A DNA stretch of 64,000 bases from Pleurodeles waltl (lineage: Eukaryota > Chordata > Amphibia > Caudata > Salamandridae). The stretch lies in the NCBI RefSeq assembly GCF_031143425.1, contig NC_090440.1, forward strand, positions 341,003,844 through 341,067,843, written 5' to 3'. The notes beneath the pieces are model-generated. The model saw nothing but the letters and a program-made list of their open reading frames with translations, was not told the DNA's origin and searched no databases. This document shows positions 52,159 to 62,690 of the stretch, in pieces (position 1 is the stretch's first letter; every line of letters begins with the position of its first letter). The position numbers and the translations under genes were made by a program.

Positions 52159-53674
52159 AGGGCCATGCAACCGACTCCGAGTTCACCAGTGAGACGGAGG
52201 GCGAGGGGAGCTCCACAACGGGGACCCGTGGAGACGTCAGCGACACAGACACGTCCTCGGAAGGGAGCTCCCTTGTGGCGGCGGCAACATCCGTGCCCAC
52301 CACTACAACAGGTACAGCCGCCACCCCGCGCACCAGCTCCGCCCTCCAAGCAGCCCCTCAGCGTTCCCCCGTGCCCGCTCGGCCAGGAAGGCGGGCATCT
52401 CCTTCACCCCAGGCACCTCAGGCCCTGCCCCAGTTACCACTGCTGCCCTCAGTGAGGAGATCATTGACCTCCTCCAGACGCTCATTGTTGGGCAGTCTAC
52501 CCTTTTGAATGCCATCCAGGGTGTAGAAAGGGAGGTGCACCGGAGCAATGCATACCTGGAGGGCATTCATTCGGGTCAGGCTGCCCATCAGCGATCATTC
52601 AACGCTCTGGCCTCAGCACTGACGGCAGCCATTGTCCCTGTCTCCTGCCTCCCCCCTCCAATTTCCTCATCCCAGTCCCACTCCCCTGTTCCTCTGCCTA
52701 TCCCAGCCACACCTACAGACCAGCCTGCACACACATCAACACCCAAGGGCAGCTCATCCAGACATAAGCACCACAGATCACACAAGCATTCACTCATGCA
52801 ACATCCACATGCAGACATGCCAACAGCCACTGCCTCCTCTGTGTCCCCCTCCTCCTCGTCTCCCTCCTCCCTCCCTGTGACGTCTCCACTCACACCTGCA
52901 TGCACACCACCATCAGCCAGTACGTCCATCACCAGCACACCCACCAGAACACTCCGCACACGTGCAGTCACCACCCCCACTGCCATTTATACGTCCCCTG
53001 TGTCCTCTCCCAGTGTGTCTGTGACCCCCTCTTCCAAACCACACAAACGCAGGCAGCCACCCACCCAACAGCCATCCACCTCACGACAGCCTCCGTCACA
53101 AGCACCTGCACCCAAAGACAGCACACTTGACACTCCTACAACCACATCCTCTTCCTCCACTCCCATACCCACTGCACCTACCCTTCCCACTGCTCCTAAA
53201 AAGTTTTTCCTCTCCAAAATTAACCTCTTTGCATCACCTGACCCACCCCCTCCATCTCGTAAGAGTCCAAACAGCACCTCAGCCACCATAAGCCCTGCAC
53301 CTACAAGGACCATAGTCCAGGGCTATTGGAGTCCACCAGCTTCTAGGGCAGCAACATCGGCCAGCAGCAAGGGGACAGCCAGCCCACCCCCTGGGAAAAA
53401 AACTAAAAAAGGGAAGGGCCGGCGCGAGAGGCCAGAGACGGCAGCCCCCAAAGGCAATACCCTGGCACCGTCACCTGGCACATCCACAAAGGGAGGCAAG
53501 GGCCCCAGAGAATTGGCGAAGGAGGGCAAGGGCAGCCGGGAGGACATTTCCGGCAGCAGGCGAGCAGCCCAGGAGGGCCCCACCAGCCCCATTTCGGGTG
53601 TGAAGGAAGACACCCACGGGCCCAGGACTCCAGCACAGGAGGGCCCCGCAAGCGAAAGGTCGGATGGCGACTGA
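52159..53674 (+). pseudogene. Harb-B SANT1 gene, truncated exon 3
   Basis: A homologue of the Harb-A SANT1 exon 3, entering at EGHATDSEFTSETEGEGSS. The helix EEIIDLLQTLIVGQSTLLNA and EREVHRSNAYLEGIHSGQAA is well preserved, followed by the same Ser/Thr/Pro-rich region. One frame change is evident near a C5 run at about 52366. The C-terminus diverges from Harb-A and is extended by Gly/Lys-rich repeats (GTSTKGGKGPRELAKEGKG). The 5' exons are absent because of the MITE fusion. Confidence 0.78.
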
Positions 53675-53714
53675 GCGGAAAATATTGGCCCGATCTGGTT
53701 CCCTGGGAACACAT

Positions 53715-54150
53715 GTCAAGCACCGCTGAACAGGGCCCCGCCGTGGCAAGCACTGCCGAACTGGGCCCCGCCGTGACAAGCCCCGCTGAATAGGGCCCCG
53801 CCGTGACAAGCACTGCTGAACAGGGCCCCGCCGTGACAAGCACCGCTGAACAGGGCCCCGCCGTGACAAGCACCGCTCCGCTGTGCCCTTCCTGTCAAGC
53901 ACCGCTCCGCTGGGCCCTTTCTGTCAAGCACCGCTCCGCTGGGCCCTTCCTGTCAAGCACCGCTCCGCTGGGCCCTTCCTGTCAAGCACCGCTCCGCTGG
54001 GCCCTTCATCTCAAGCACCGCTCCGCTGGGCCCTTCCTGTCAAGCACAGCTCCGCTGGGCCCTTCCTGTCAAGCACCGCTCCACTGGGCCCTTCCTGTCA
54101 AGCACCGCTCCGCTGGGCCCTTCATCTCAAGCACCGCTGGCCCATTGGCA
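53715..54150. repeat. 30-bp minisatellite inside Harb-B
   Basis: The same two-block minisatellite as Harb-A, inverted: about six units with CAGGGCCCCGCCGTGACAAG, then about nine units with GCTCCGCTGGGCCCTTCCTG. Copy number is much lower than in Harb-A. Confidence 0.92.
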
Positions 54151-54379
54151 GGGCCGGATCTGTGTCGGCCAGGGCTTCACGAAGCACTCTGGGCACCATG
54201 CCTCCTCCAGAACCAGTGGAGTCTGTAATCCACTTGATGGACTGTGGCTTTGCACTCCCCAGGATGGTACAGTGGGCAACGCACCCACTGTAGAGACTTG
54301 TAAGACTGTGGCTTTGCACTCCCCAGGATGGTACAGTGGCCATGGAGGCCCCTCGTGGATCTGGCGTCGTGAACTCAAC

Positions 54380-55229
54380 TGGCTGAGGTGCCCCCCTTCC
54401 CTTCCCCCTTAGGTGCCTGTAGTTTTACTATCTGATGCCCCTGCAGTGTTCTCCCCAACGGAATCGGGTCTTGTGTGTGGGCTTTGCCCATGTGCTTAGG
54501 CCCATTGGCCCACGAACAATGGATGATAGCCAATATGGGCCGGACTTTTGACCTATGTATATATTGTTCATGATGTAATATATTTTATTTATATTTTCAT
54601 ATTTCACTTAACTTCAATTATGCTATAATATACTTCATTTTTAATGATCATTTTATTTTGTCTTTGCATTCTTCCGGGGGGTTTGGGGGGTGTCACTCTG
54701 ACTTGTTGCTCTGCATTGATGTGTGTGTTGTAGTGGGTGAGGGTGGGGGTGGGTGTGTGGCGTATGTGTGTCCCCGTAATTTTTTGCCTCTCCTCTCCCC
54801 TGTGTCGTAGGTGCAGTACTCACCGTTGTCCGCCGGCGTTCGTGCTCCTGGTAGAGGAGCAGGTAGACAATAGCTGGTAGGATGTGTAGTTCGGGTTCCA
54901 TGCTGTCCAGATTCCTCGTGGGGTGTATGGAGGGGAGCGTTTTCCCGTTCGAAGTCTGTTTCCGCCGTGTTTTTATCGGCGGGGCTCCCGCCCCGGAAAA
55001 GGTGGCGGATTGGTGAGTTGTGATAGGGTGGGCGGTACATTGTCTGCCACTTGTCTGATGGCGGTGACCGCCTCGCTGCTTGTCTGTACCGCTGTGGCGG
55101 TCGGAGTGGTAAAGTGGCGGGCTGTGTTGGCGGTTCCCGCCAGGGTCGGAATTCCATTTTTTTGGCCGCCTGCCTGTTTGCGGGTTGGCCGCCGCTTTTA
55201 CACCGACCGCCAGGGTTGGAATGACCCCC
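54380..55229. other. Non-coding end and TIR of Harb-B
   Basis: AT-rich then GC-rich sequence matching the left arm of Harb-A in reverse. It ends in the TIR CCGCCAGGGTTGGAATGACC. No gene. Confidence 0.6.
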
Positions 55230-55474
55230 TTAGTCTCTTTTTCAGAGATTTTTCTTTACCAGGACGAACCAGCAAATCAGGCCGGGTCGCGGTTGAGGCA
55301 AGCCGGCTAGAGTTGCTGCGGCGGGTCGGTCCCTCTATGGAGCTTTTTTACAAAAGTTGTCCAAACTTCTCCAAACTTCTGGGGCTTCTCCCAGATGTCC
55401 TTTAAAGGTTCTTTTGGGGTCCACAGCTCACCCCAAGGGTCCAGAAGTTCTGAGATGGTCCTTGGGGGGTGCGG

Positions 55475-55493
55475 ACTACAACTCCCAGAATGC
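55475..55493 (+). promoter_or_regulatory. ZNF143/STAF-like motif in LTR3
   Basis: ACTACAACTCCCAGAATGC, identical to LTR1 and LTR2. Confidence 0.6.
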
Positions 55494-56995
55494 ACCTGGC
55501 GCAAACTCCTTTTTGGCCACTGGACAGTGGTCAGCTGGTCGCTTTCTTCAGGAGTTGGTGCAGGGGACTCTGGATAGCAATTTTTCACCTGTAGCAAACA
55601 GGGAGTCCCTCTTTGAACCAGTTGAAGCCAGGCAAAGTCCTTCTTGTGGTGAAGCCCAAGTGTGCAGCTGGTGCAGTCCTTCTGAGTGCAGGTTCCAGGT
55701 GCAGGCCAGGGGTCCAGCAGGGCAGTCCTTCTTCTCCTTTGGTTCTTCCTTGTTGGAATCTGATGGGGATCTGAGGTGTGGGTGCAGGTCTGCCAGTTTT
55801 ATCCTTGCTCCTGGGTGAAAAGCAGGGGGGTCCTGGTTCTCCAATCAGGTGCAGGGTCCTTCCCCCTGTGATGACCACTTCCTGGGAAGTGTGGCAAAAA
55901 TCAATCCCAGGAGGCAACATTCTCTAAAAATCCATCATGGCTGAATCTGATTTTTGGAGGTTACATCTGGCTGAGCCCACCCACTGGTGTGGCTAAAAAT
56001 CATAAACACACCCCTCTCCTGCCCTCTCCTAATCTAATCAAGGGGGCACCTAGTTGTCTGGGGTTGCAGGATGTGGGGGTGTTGCTGGTTGCTCCAAATG
56101 TCCTTCTCTGCCTTTGAAGACCAGTTTGGCAGCCCTCCCCCTTCCTGCCTCACCATCTGCTGAGGGGAGATTCCCTCCCACAGGCACATTCCTTTGTGTG
56201 AAGCCAGGCCATTTCACACCTCATGAAGGCAGCTTCGTCAAGCTGCTCAAGGCTGGCCAATCAGAGCACAGCAGCAAAAACAATGCAGGGCTGAAATTGG
56301 CAACTTTTCAGGTAAAGTTTAAAACTCTTTACCTGAACAAGTTATATTAAATCCGACAACTGGAAGTTGTGGGATTTATTACAACAATTAATTTGATACC
56401 AAACTCTTGATATGCATAATTTAAGGGGACTTTAAAAATTAAAATAAAGTCTCCCCATTCTAGCCTATGAAGGCCATTTACTACAATGAGGGAAAAACTA
56501 ATTTGGCTGTTTTTACCTCACCAGGGCTTATAAAACTATTTTTATAAAGTCCCTGCTTATAGTTACATGGCACCCAGCCCTAGGGGCACATAGGGCACAT
56601 CTTAGGGGTGACTTATATGTAAAAATAAGGCAGTTTGAGACTTTGGAACTACTTTTAATTCCAAAGTCGAATTTGCATATAACTTTAATTTAAAAGCAGC
56701 CAGCAAGGCAGGCCTGCCTTTAAAATGACACTGGGCACCTCAGCAGTGCACCTATGGGTGCACTACCTATGCTGTGGTTTCTAAACCTACATGCCCTACC
56801 ATATACTAGGGACTTATAGGTAGGTTAACTTAGCCAATTATAATTAGCCTAATTTGCATATCCATTTTACACAGAGCACTGGCCCTGGGACTGGTAAGCA
56901 GTACCCAGGGCACAGCCAAGAGTCAGTAACCACCAGTACCTGTCCAAAAAGTGTGGGGGTGACCAGGGCAAAAAGGAGGACTTTCCTACACTCGG

Positions 56996-57110
56996 TTTTC
57001 CTGATAATTGATGTTTGCTGGACTTGTGCTCCCATCAGTTGTGGCTCTACTCTGACGATCTCATCCACCATGACCTGCAACTCATTGTTAAGCGTGGGTG
57101 CTTGTGGCAT
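56996..57110 (-). pseudogene. Harb-H SANT2-type protein, exon 1, 5' part
   Basis: It starts MPQAPTLNNELQVMVDEIVR and runs to the RKTE residues at the gypsy border. It aligns with the first residues of SANT2 in Harb-A (FSDAELRVMVEEIVRVEPQL). It continues at 26981 after the 30-kb array. The frame beyond 56996 towards lower coordinates is LTR sequence. Confidence 0.8.
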
Positions 57111-57656
57111 GACATGTTGTGGGTGTGCGTGCTAGGCGTGCAAGGTGCAGCGTCGGCAGATGATTGTTGTGGGGAGGTGCATGAAATGTGTGAATTATTC
57201 TCTATGTGCAGTGGTTTGTGGGTCATATATCTCTGGCTCATGGTGATATTCGCAAAGATTTGTGGGGTGTGAGGGGGTATGCAGTGAACAGGTGTATGTG
57301 GTGTGTGCATATGTTTCAGGTGTGAGGTATTTGGGCTGTCTAATCTGGTGTTGCCTTCTATTGGCGGTGATTTTCTAGCCAGCCGTGGTGCACACCGTCA
57401 AAGGTTTACCGCTGTGCTGATTTGTAACTCATAATATGGCAACCAGAATGGTGTCAGACTGGCGGGCCCAGCGGATGGACAGTTGCTCTTTCGCCGTCTG
57501 TGGCATTGGTGGTGTTGTATTTCTGGCTGTGTTTTGTCGGCTTGGTGTATGTGACTCGTAATACGGCGGACACTGTACCGCCAACACTGGCGGGATGGTG
57601 GCGGGATTGTGGCGTGGCAATCTTGCCTGTAGACCGCCAAACTCAAAATGAGGGCC
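57111..57656. other. Right non-coding end and TIR of Harb-H
   Basis: GT-rich then subterminal sequence ending CCAAACTCAAAATGAGGGCC, the inverted partner of 13709. No gene. Confidence 0.65.
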
Positions 57657-58689
57657 ATAGTCTTGGGCTTAGGTTGGGATGGTGCAGGAGTGCTACTCCC
57701 ATGTTCCTCCCAGAAGCCAGTATGGCAGGCACGTCTCCCAAAAAATGTTGCGTTCGGCACACCACTGGTGGAAAGCTGGATGCGGATGAAGGCAAAATGC
57801 AGAATTAAATAAAATGAAATAAAAAATCTCAAAATGAAAAAAAAAAAACAATTAAAATAAACAAAAAAACAAAAAAACAAAAACAATTAAGAAAAATAAA
57901 GGAAAATGTAAATAAAAAAAAAAACATTAAAATAAAGAAATAAAGAAAAAAAATAAAGAAAAAATAAATAGAAAATGTAAAGAAAAAAATAAGATATAGT
58001 GGAAACACAAAATGGCCACTAGTCACAAGGTCAAACAACAACATCAAGGAGCAAGTAGAAGAATGAACACAAGCAAGACTATGGCAGAGACACGCTAACT
58101 GAATACACAAAATGTCCACAAGCCACATGGTCAAACAACAACACTAAACAAGAAGGCATGGAGAACAAAAAACGTATTCAAGCCTATGGACAGAGACTCC
58201 ACAAAATGGCCCCTGACAACACGGCATGGAGAACAAAGACAAATGGTGGATGATGACAAACACACACACACAAACACACTGGCCACAAGGAGTCATGGTG
58301 GTAACACTGAAGAAAACACATATACATTCAGCAATGCAAAACACGAAAATTAACTAAGCTAAAAACATTTCACAACAACAGTATACATCCTACTATGTCA
58401 TCAAATATTACCCCACAACATATACACTTTTTGCAATGCAAACAATAGTCTCGATACAACTTTATTTCGGCTAAAAGCAATAAAAGTATCCAATAAAACA
58501 ATTCACGCAATAAGATTTTAAAAAAAGGATAAAAAGGGAAAAATGCCATATAATACATTAAGAGGCCCTGCCACTTTCTTCTAAAATACTTTGTATGAAC
58601 ACACAAATATAAAAACAGTGTAGGACAGGCAATAAATATTATAAAATTATAACATTTTATAGAATTAAAAAACATTCTGACTTAGTTCC
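57657..58689. other. Flanking DNA with an A-rich simple repeat; no gene
   Basis: This should be the continuation of the sequence interrupted at 13708, that is, the 5' side of the hAT element. From about 57790 to 57990 it is A-rich simple sequence (AAAATAAA-type). An imperfect duplication follows at about 58007-58060 and 58104-58150 (CAAAATG.CCAC, then GGTCAAACAACAACA). No protein domain. Confidence 0.45.
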
Positions 58690-58695
58690 ACTTCA

Positions 58696-58932
58696 TTATC
58701 TGCTTCTCCCAAGAGTGTTTTTAGGCTTTAACAATAAGTCAGCAAGATTTTCTCTAGTTCTTATAACCCATGCACTTTGGAGGTATTTTGCGACTGCAAA
58801 GATTACCTTGTCACTTGTATCACTTGCCAGCATTCGTAAGGATGTATTGTATTTCCTTATCCCCAGTGATCTACATAGAGGAATGATCCACTTCTTCCTA
58901 GGGACCAAATATCTAGGGCAGAAGAATACAAA
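58696..58932 (-). pseudogene. LINE ORF2, extreme C-terminus
   Basis: After the MITE, the frame continues with FFCPRYLVPRKKWIIPLCRS. The CP.Y..R residues complete the Cys/His motif begun at 59563. It ends TRENLADLLLKPKNTLGRSR and a stop near 58696. This C-terminal motif is common to APE-type LINEs and probably binds element RNA or DNA. Confidence 0.7.
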
Positions 58933-59562
58933 GGCGGTCATTCTGACCCTGGCGGTCAAAGACCGCCAGGGCGGAGGACCGCGGGAGCACCGCCGACAGG
59001 CCGGCGGTGCTCCAATGGGGATTCCGACCGCGGCGGTAAAGCCGCGGTCGGACCGGCAACACTGGCGGGCTCCCGCCAGTGTACCGCCGCCCCATTGAAT
59101 CCTCCAAGGCGGCGCAGCTTGCTGCGCCGCCGAGGGGATTCCGACCCCCCCTACCGCCATCCAGATCCCGGCGGTCCGACCGCCGGGATCCGGATGGCGG
59201 TAGGGGGGGTCGCGGGGCCCCTGGGGGCCCCTGCAGTGCCCATGCCACTGGCATGGGCATTGCAGGGGCCCCCGTAAGAGGGCCCCTAAATGTATTTCAC
59301 TGTCTGCTGCGCAGACAGTGAAATACGCGACGGGTGCAACTGCACCCGTCGCACAGCTTCCACTCCGCCGGCTCGATTCCGAGCCGGCTTCATCGTGGAA
59401 GCCTCTTTCCCGCTGGGCTGGCGGGCGGCCTGAAGGCGACCGCCCGACAGCCCAGCGGGAAAGTCAGAATTACCTCCGCGGTCTTTCGACCGCGGAACGG
59501 TAACCTGACGGCGGGACTTTGGCGGGCGGCCTCCGCCGCCCGCCAAGGTCAGAATGAGGGCC
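58933..59562. mobile_element. Hairpin-chain Harbinger MITE (copy 3) in the LINE
   Basis: Ends are GGCGGTCATTCTGACC and GGTCAGAATGAGGGCC. Hairpins match those of copy 1 in position but not always in sequence: GGAGCACCGCCG/CGGCGGTGCTCC, CGACCGCGGC/GCCGCGGTCG and GGCGGCGCAGC/GCTGCGCCGCC. No matching 3-bp flank is evident (AAA and TAT). It splits the LINE Cys/His motif. Confidence 0.88.
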
Positions 59563-60167
59563 TATGTGTGCAAGTGTCTCTGATTGCTCGTGGCAGAAAT
59601 GGCAGAAGCTCGAGTTGTTACCCTCCTTACTCCACCTTGCGGTGAATGTCTTGAGTGGGAAGATCCCTAGCCTAAATTTAATAAAAAGGCTTTTAATTTA
59701 AGGAGGGTTTATATTGTCCATGTAGGCTTCAAACTTGGAGCTGCATTTATGCTCTAAAACTGTAATGTCCTGCTACCTTGGTCCTTTTTAATCCAAGTCT
59801 GCACCAGAACCATCTCCCAGTAACACCGCCTTATGCGTACTTTTGCTTCCTTGGTTAACTTGCAAGGATCTCTCCACACCTCCTCCATTTTAATGAATTG
59901 GCTCATATCTCTAATGTATTTGAACCAAGGAATTTTCAATGCGCCACCATCAGCTAGCAGCTCAGTTGCTGCTGCTTGATAGGTGGACAGATGTTCAGAT
60001 GTCCAAAGACAAACCCAATACATAAGTGGTCTCAGAGCAATTTCATTATGTATCTCATTTAGAGCTAAGTCAAATCTGAGGGGTGTGGGAGGAGTATTCG
60101 TCGGCCAATGCAAAAAGTTACGCATAAAGCGATTTTCTACCGTTGTCAAGCTTCTGGAGTTGCAGTG
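59563..60167 (-). pseudogene. LINE ORF2, C-terminal region
   Basis: Residues such as TTVENRFMRNFLHWPTNTPP, ALNEIHNEIALRPLMYWVCL and WIKKDQGSRTLQF follow the RT domain. After stop codons comes FRLGIFPLKTFTARW and the first half of a Cys/His motif (CHFCHEQSETLAH). The region after RT in APE-type LINEs is poorly conserved, so assignment rests on its position. Confidence 0.65.
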
Positions 60168-61205
60168 TCCTCATAACTCAGCACCATAAATTGAAGCCAC
60201 CACTGCTGCTGCCTTATATACAGACAGACTCTTTCCAATCTGTGCCAACCATTGTTGGTCATCTGCTAGTCTGATCCCCAAATAATCAAATTGGCTAACT
60301 CTCTCTACCAATTGTCCATCTATATTCATGTTTTCCCTGAATGACTTATGCGGGTTAAAAGCAATAAACTTGGTCTTAGTTGGATTTATTTCAAGGCCCA
60401 TCTTGGCACAAAAGATAGAAAAAGCATCAAGTTCATTTTGGAGGCCCATTGGGGCTCTTGAAATCAATAGAGTGTCATCCGCGAACATAAGAATGGGGAC
60501 TGGGACTCCTACTAGCTTTGGGGCATCATGGTTACAATGCATCAGCTGATCTACCACACCATTGATAAAGAGGTTAAACAGTGTGGGAGCTAAGACACAC
60601 GCCATCAGGTCAGGTCTCCACCTTGAAACCAAAGTTCCCTCATGGAGATGCTTTATCAGTCTCAGCAGTTCTTTGTCAAGTTGATAGGACTCCAAGACAA
60701 TCCACAACAAGTCCCGTGGGACCAGATCAAAGGTGGCCTTTAAATCAACAAAGGCCACATACAGGTGGCTCTTATTGAATATCAAGAATTTTCAGCAGAG
60801 GAGGTTTAATCTAAACGCCTGGTCTATTGTGCTAACTCCTTTCCTGAATCCCACCTCAAAATTGGAGAGGATCTGAAAGTCCTCTATCCATGTTTGCAGT
60901 CTGTTCAGGACCTGCTTACAAAATACTTTTTGACTCACATCTATAAACTTAATGGTCTATAGTAGTTTGGTAATTCCATTGACCCATTTTTTAAAACAGG
61001 AACTATTATTGCTCCTTGCCATGTAGAAGGAAACCCACCACCCCTCAAAATCACATTGCTAAGTACATTTAAATATTAGGACCAAGTTCTGGGTGGGGAT
61101 AGATACAAGTCACCTGGAAAACCATCTAGACCAGGGGCCTTTCCTTTACATAATGTTTGAAGGGCCAGAGTAGTTTATTTTAGGGAAAAAGGGCCCAGAT
61201 CAAAG
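60168..61205 (-). pseudogene. LINE reverse transcriptase domain
   Basis: Blocks in order are KAPGLDGFPGDLY (about 61.13 kb), GFRKGVSTIDQAFRLNLL (about 60.8 kb), VAFVDLKATFDLVPRDLLW with the first catalytic Asp, LAPTLFNLFINGVVDQLM, the active-site box ILMFADDTLLISRAP, GLEINPTKTKFIAFN and DYLGIRL. From 60785 to 60171 it is one open frame; upstream there are stops. It would prime reverse transcription at a nicked target. The FADD box is intact. Confidence 0.9.
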
Positions 61206-62690
61206 TTAGATGAAATAGCTACCCCAGAGGTTGGTATAAAGGAAGTAGAAAGGCCCCTCTAGTGATAGTGGAGCAACGTTGATGCAGCTAATCTGAACCG
61301 CTCTATACAGATTTCCGAAGTGCAACAACCAGGTTTCTGGCAGGATTGCTGGATAGCTCTCCACGTTATGGGGATGTCCTTTTTCTGCCACCAATTTCCA
61401 AAACAGTTTTGTATCCTTCCCATGGAGAGCATCTACCAAAGCATTCCAATTTTTGGTTTTCCACTCTTTTTTGGCATTTTTCAATGTTATTTTGTATACA
61501 GTCCTAGTTGCTCTTATCTCTCGGTGACTCCCTACCTGCAATGCTCCCAACAGCTGTAGTTTAGCCTGTCGGCAAGAACTAGAGAACCATCTCAGAGATC
61601 TATCCATGGTTTCTACCAGTCTCCTTACTACCTGAAAGAATGGTCTTAACCGGTTGACCAAAGTACCATGCAAATTAATCAGGTCAACCAGTGCAAAATC
61701 AGTGTTCTTCAGGGGAAGAAGAGTCGATATAACTACATTATATATTGATATCTGGAACTTCGCATCTTCTGCCACCGTTTCCCATCTCACATTTTTATAA
61801 TCATTTGTCGCTATTAAAATATTACCCTTCACCCATTTAGTCAGTTTGGTACAATTAAATGTGGAGGTTAGGAAAGATGTGCAGAGAGCTTGGTGTTCAC
61901 TATCATCTTGTGGGGAGACAACCATATCAATAAGAGAGTTCCAGAGTAGATTGTCTACTAGAATATAGTCTAAGTGGCTCGAATATAGTCCTTTTTTATA
62001 TGTAGGCAAGGCCGGAGTATCTGACTTCGTATTCCCATTTACTACTCTTAGTCCCATAGTTTTTATTAGATTCTCGAATAGGTCTAATGCTCCCCCTGTG
62101 TTCTTTGTTGTGACCTGAACCGGGCCTGATCTGTCCGAGGGGTCTGCAAACTGGGTTCCTTCTTGCTGGTAATCATCCTTATGACTCAAGTGCATATTGC
62201 AATCCCCTGCAATGATTATGCCCTGCCCCGTGGTAGATGGTTAAAAAAATCTGTGAGCGAATTCAGCAAAGAAATCTGTATGCTTTGTGGGCCAGGTCTA
62301 ATGTATATATTTACGAATACTATACAAGTAGGCCCCCTTGGACTGCTAAATTCCACCTCCACAGCTAATATATCCCTAGTGGGGCTAAATAGCTCCTTCG
62401 CCGTGGGGAACAGATCATGCTTTAGCCAAATTATCAATCCCCCTGAAGCCCTCCCAGATGGCGGTGGGAGCGCAGCCTTCTGAAAGGTCCAGTATCCTGC
62501 TCTATAAATCATTGAAGGGGGCCCATGTCTACTGTAAAAATAATGATATGATGCTGATCTATAAAACAACACCACTCTAGATTAGTTGTTTTTGATAGCA
62601 AGCCTGCCACATTCCAGGATAAAAGTTTGATTAGGGAATCATTACCATCCCCTATATTTAACAATCTCTCATTAGCCTTTTTTTTACAGA
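61206..62690 (-). pseudogene. LINE APE-like endonuclease domain and linker
   Basis: It starts around LIKLLSWNVAGLLSK (about 62.63 kb), with the catalytic Asn. It runs through GRASGGLIIWLKHDL, FVNIYIRPGPQS, IIAGDCNMHLSH (the D-N pair), SHLDYILVDN and DDSEHQALCTSF (the terminal His). The Glu expected in the QE-type motif reads otherwise (FTVDMGPPS). A stop near 62216 separates two frames. A helical linker (to 61206) leads to RT. The order endonuclease-RT defines the APE class. Confidence 0.82.

Larger units (their letters stand above)
51573..55229. mobile_element. Harb-B: MITE/Harbinger chimera in LTR3
   Basis: The left 586 bp (to about 52158) is a hairpin-chain MITE lacking its right end; the rest is the minisatellite-side half of a Harb-A-type element in the opposite orientation to Harb-A. 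TTA occurs at both borders, but the left border is in LTR sub-repeat 1 and the right in sub-repeat 3. The simplest reading is two insertions at neighbouring sites fused by a deletion. No transposase or SANT2 remains. Confidence 0.85.
26982..56990 (-). mobile_element. Gypsy tandem array: LTR-internal-LTR-internal-LTR
   Basis: Three LTRs (26982-30038, 35065-46061, 51094-56990) alternate with two near-identical internal regions (30039-35064 and 46062-51093). All are on the minus strand. The whole array is bounded by CTCGG at 26977-26981 and 56991-56995, the 5-bp target duplication expected for one integration. The array therefore grew after insertion, most simply by unequal recombination between LTRs. 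Pol order is PR-INT-RT-RH, as in Gmr1-type Ty3/gypsy elements. LTR termini are TGTAGG..CCAACA on the element strand. Confidence 0.9.
51094..56990 (-). repeat. LTR3 (5' end of the array) with chimeric Harb-B
   Basis: LTR sequence at 51094-51572 and 55230-56990. The right border of the insert joins LTR sub-repeat 3 (TTAGTCTCTTTTTCAGAG), so sub-repeat 2 and its surroundings, present in LTR1 and LTR2, are missing. It ends TTTCCTACA followed by CTCGG, the outer target duplication. Confidence 0.9.
13709..57656 (-). mobile_element. Harb-H: PIF/Harbinger element split over 44 kb by nested insertions
   Basis: The left end reads GGCCCTCATGATAAGTTTGG. The right end, reverse-complemented, reads GGCCCTCATTTTGAGTTTGG, and both continue into a GG(T/C)GGTC block. 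Flanking triplets are ATT and ATA, a near match for a Harbinger 3-bp duplication. Element-derived segments are 13709-16721, 25275-26981 and 56996-57656, about 5.4 kb in all. They carry the tail of one Myb/SANT gene and both exons of another, in the same order and orientation as in the 8.5-kb Harbinger at 35544-44068. The transposase is missing. The nested inserts are a gypsy remnant with a fused LTR pair (16722-25274) and the gypsy array (26982-56990). Confidence 0.75.

Noticed and set aside
57829..58134. Phe-rich 101-codon frame resembling a membrane protein
   Set aside because: It is the complement of A-rich simple sequence (AAATAAA-type); hydrophobicity is a composition artefact.
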